Assembly (NCBI GenBank): GCA_030544235.1
Contig: CM060463.1
Coordinates: 10,267,690-10,331,689 of the forward strand
Source of the DNA: Lepturacanthus savala
Taxonomy: Eukaryota > Chordata > Actinopteri > Scombriformes > Trichiuridae
Reading direction: 5' to 3'
DNA: 64,000 nucleotides
In this document: positions 56,449 through 64,000 of the stretch, piece by piece
How the letters are laid out: every line of letters begins with the position of its first letter
How positions within the stretch are numbered: position 1 is the stretch's first letter
Notes under the pieces: model-generated
Seen by the model: only the letters and a program-made list of their open reading frames with translations
Database searches by the model: none
Told to the model about the DNA's origin: nothing
Program-made: the position numbers and the translations under genes

Positions 56449-57385
56449 GGAGCCTCCCGACCCAGGACTCCTCCTCAGCCCGTAGGCTACGTCGCCGTTT
56501 AAGCTAGACGGCCCCCCCACAACACACCGAAAGCTGAGCAGACTTGTTGCATCATGTATAGTGGTTGGAGGGAAGACTTTCAGTTGGGATTAATGACTGA
56601 AGGTCACGTCTTGCCCTGAGCTCGCTGACGGGACGCTGCAGAGCAGGACTTTATCGGACTCTGTAAAGACCTAATGTGACGAGGGCTTTGCGTGTTACTC
56701 CTCCCCCCCCCCGGGTGACTGAGGCTTGCAGAAACGGAGTGAATGGAGACACTTGTCGTTCTTTTTGCTTATTTTTACTAAGTCACTTTGGTACCCACCT
56801 CTTCTTGATCCTGTAACAGGAGAATCACGAGAGGTCTTAAAAAAGAACCGCTGTTTTCACCTCATCTCATTATATACTGAGATCCGTGCACCCTGTCTGT
56901 CCCCCGGCTGTCGTCAGTCATGATGGCCGTGGACAGACAGACTCTTCAGCGCTGGAAGTCTAAAGACTGGCCGAACGCAGACAGCTACAGCACCTCTGTT
57001 ACAAACCAATCCGACGCAGATTATAGTTCCCAAAAACCAGTGCTCTCCTCACATGCTGGATCGTGCACCACCACAATGCTCACCTGTTTTTAATAATGGA
57101 CTTTTATGGAAAAAAGACACAGTAAATAGAGTGTTTATAAATGCTTAATTGCTATTATTGTTGTTATATTTGATGTTATAATTATTGCTACGATAATTTA
57201 TTTTCACTCTTAAAGCTTTCGTCAAAGACACATGGAAACTGTTATGATTTTAATTTCGTGGTTATTACGTAAAAGAAAAACACTGACCTATCTTAGATGA
57301 AAAGTCCCTGAGCTGTATGTTTTTATCATTTTTTCCATCTCCCAAAAGTAAAGGAAATAAAGTTCAATACTGAAGTCAAATCAGT
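56449..57385 (+). other. gata2 3' UTR
   Basis: Runs from the stop codon at 56446-56448 to just past the AATAAA at 57357-57362. The later part is AT-rich with several ATTTA-like stretches ('tttatttt', 'ttataattatt'), as expected for a regulated transcription factor mRNA. No separate gene. Confidence 0.65.

Positions 57386-64000
<6,615 letters not shown>

Overview
The window is nuclear genomic DNA from a teleost, most likely a percomorph. The evidence is split vertebrate genes with GT-AG introns, very long (CA)n microsatellites, typical fish dispersed repeats (tRNA-derived SINE, Tc1/mariner relics) and a compact gata2-rpn1-rab7a block. I cannot name the species. Nothing looks bacterial or viral.

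Six complete protein-coding genes could be rebuilt exon by exon, each with an unbroken reading frame across all junctions. From left to right they are: uqcrc1 (minus, 13 coding exons, 478 aa), ttll3 (minus, 13 coding exons, 811 aa), hmces (plus, 6 exons, 359 aa), rab7a (minus, 5 exons, 207 aa), rpn1 (plus, 10 exons, 600 aa) and gata2 (plus, 5 coding exons, 458 aa). ttll3 and hmces diverge from a shared promoter zone at about 16.55-17.4 kb. hmces and rab7a converge with almost touching 3' ends near 19.83 kb. The first five genes are broadly used: respiratory complex III, ciliary tubulin glycylation, abasic-site repair, late-endosome traffic and ER N-glycosylation. gata2 is a developmental transcription factor. 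It sits in about 13.5 kb of upstream and 7.5 kb of downstream non-coding DNA that contains candidate enhancers and two candidate non-coding first exons.

Region by region: 1-3.3 kb is non-coding with a SINE. 3.3-9.0 kb is uqcrc1, with a fish repeat in intron 1. 9.3-9.65 kb is a small TA-flanked Tc1/mariner-type element. 10.1-16.6 kb is ttll3, including a 130-bp (CA)n directly against a splice acceptor. 17.1-19.8 kb is hmces, and 19.8-25.7 kb is rab7a with its long 3' UTR and promoter. 25.8-29.2 kb is repeat-rich. 29.3-34.9 kb is rpn1. 34.9-48 kb is gata2 upstream DNA, 48.1-57.4 kb is gata2, and 57.4-64 kb is gata2 downstream DNA with no gene found.

The most interesting signal is in gata2 intron 4. 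It is the apparent counterpart of the mammalian Gata2 +9.5 haematopoietic enhancer. The GATA site, its 8-bp spacing and the flanking ETS-like sites are present, but the E-box reads TATCTG instead of CATCTG. Other points worth checking are a cluster of five GATA sites about 7 kb upstream of the gata2 start codon, UG-repeat control of a ttll3 exon, a GC-AG intron in uqcrc1, an RFX X-box-like element at the ttll3 promoter, and motifs shared by the housekeeping promoters.
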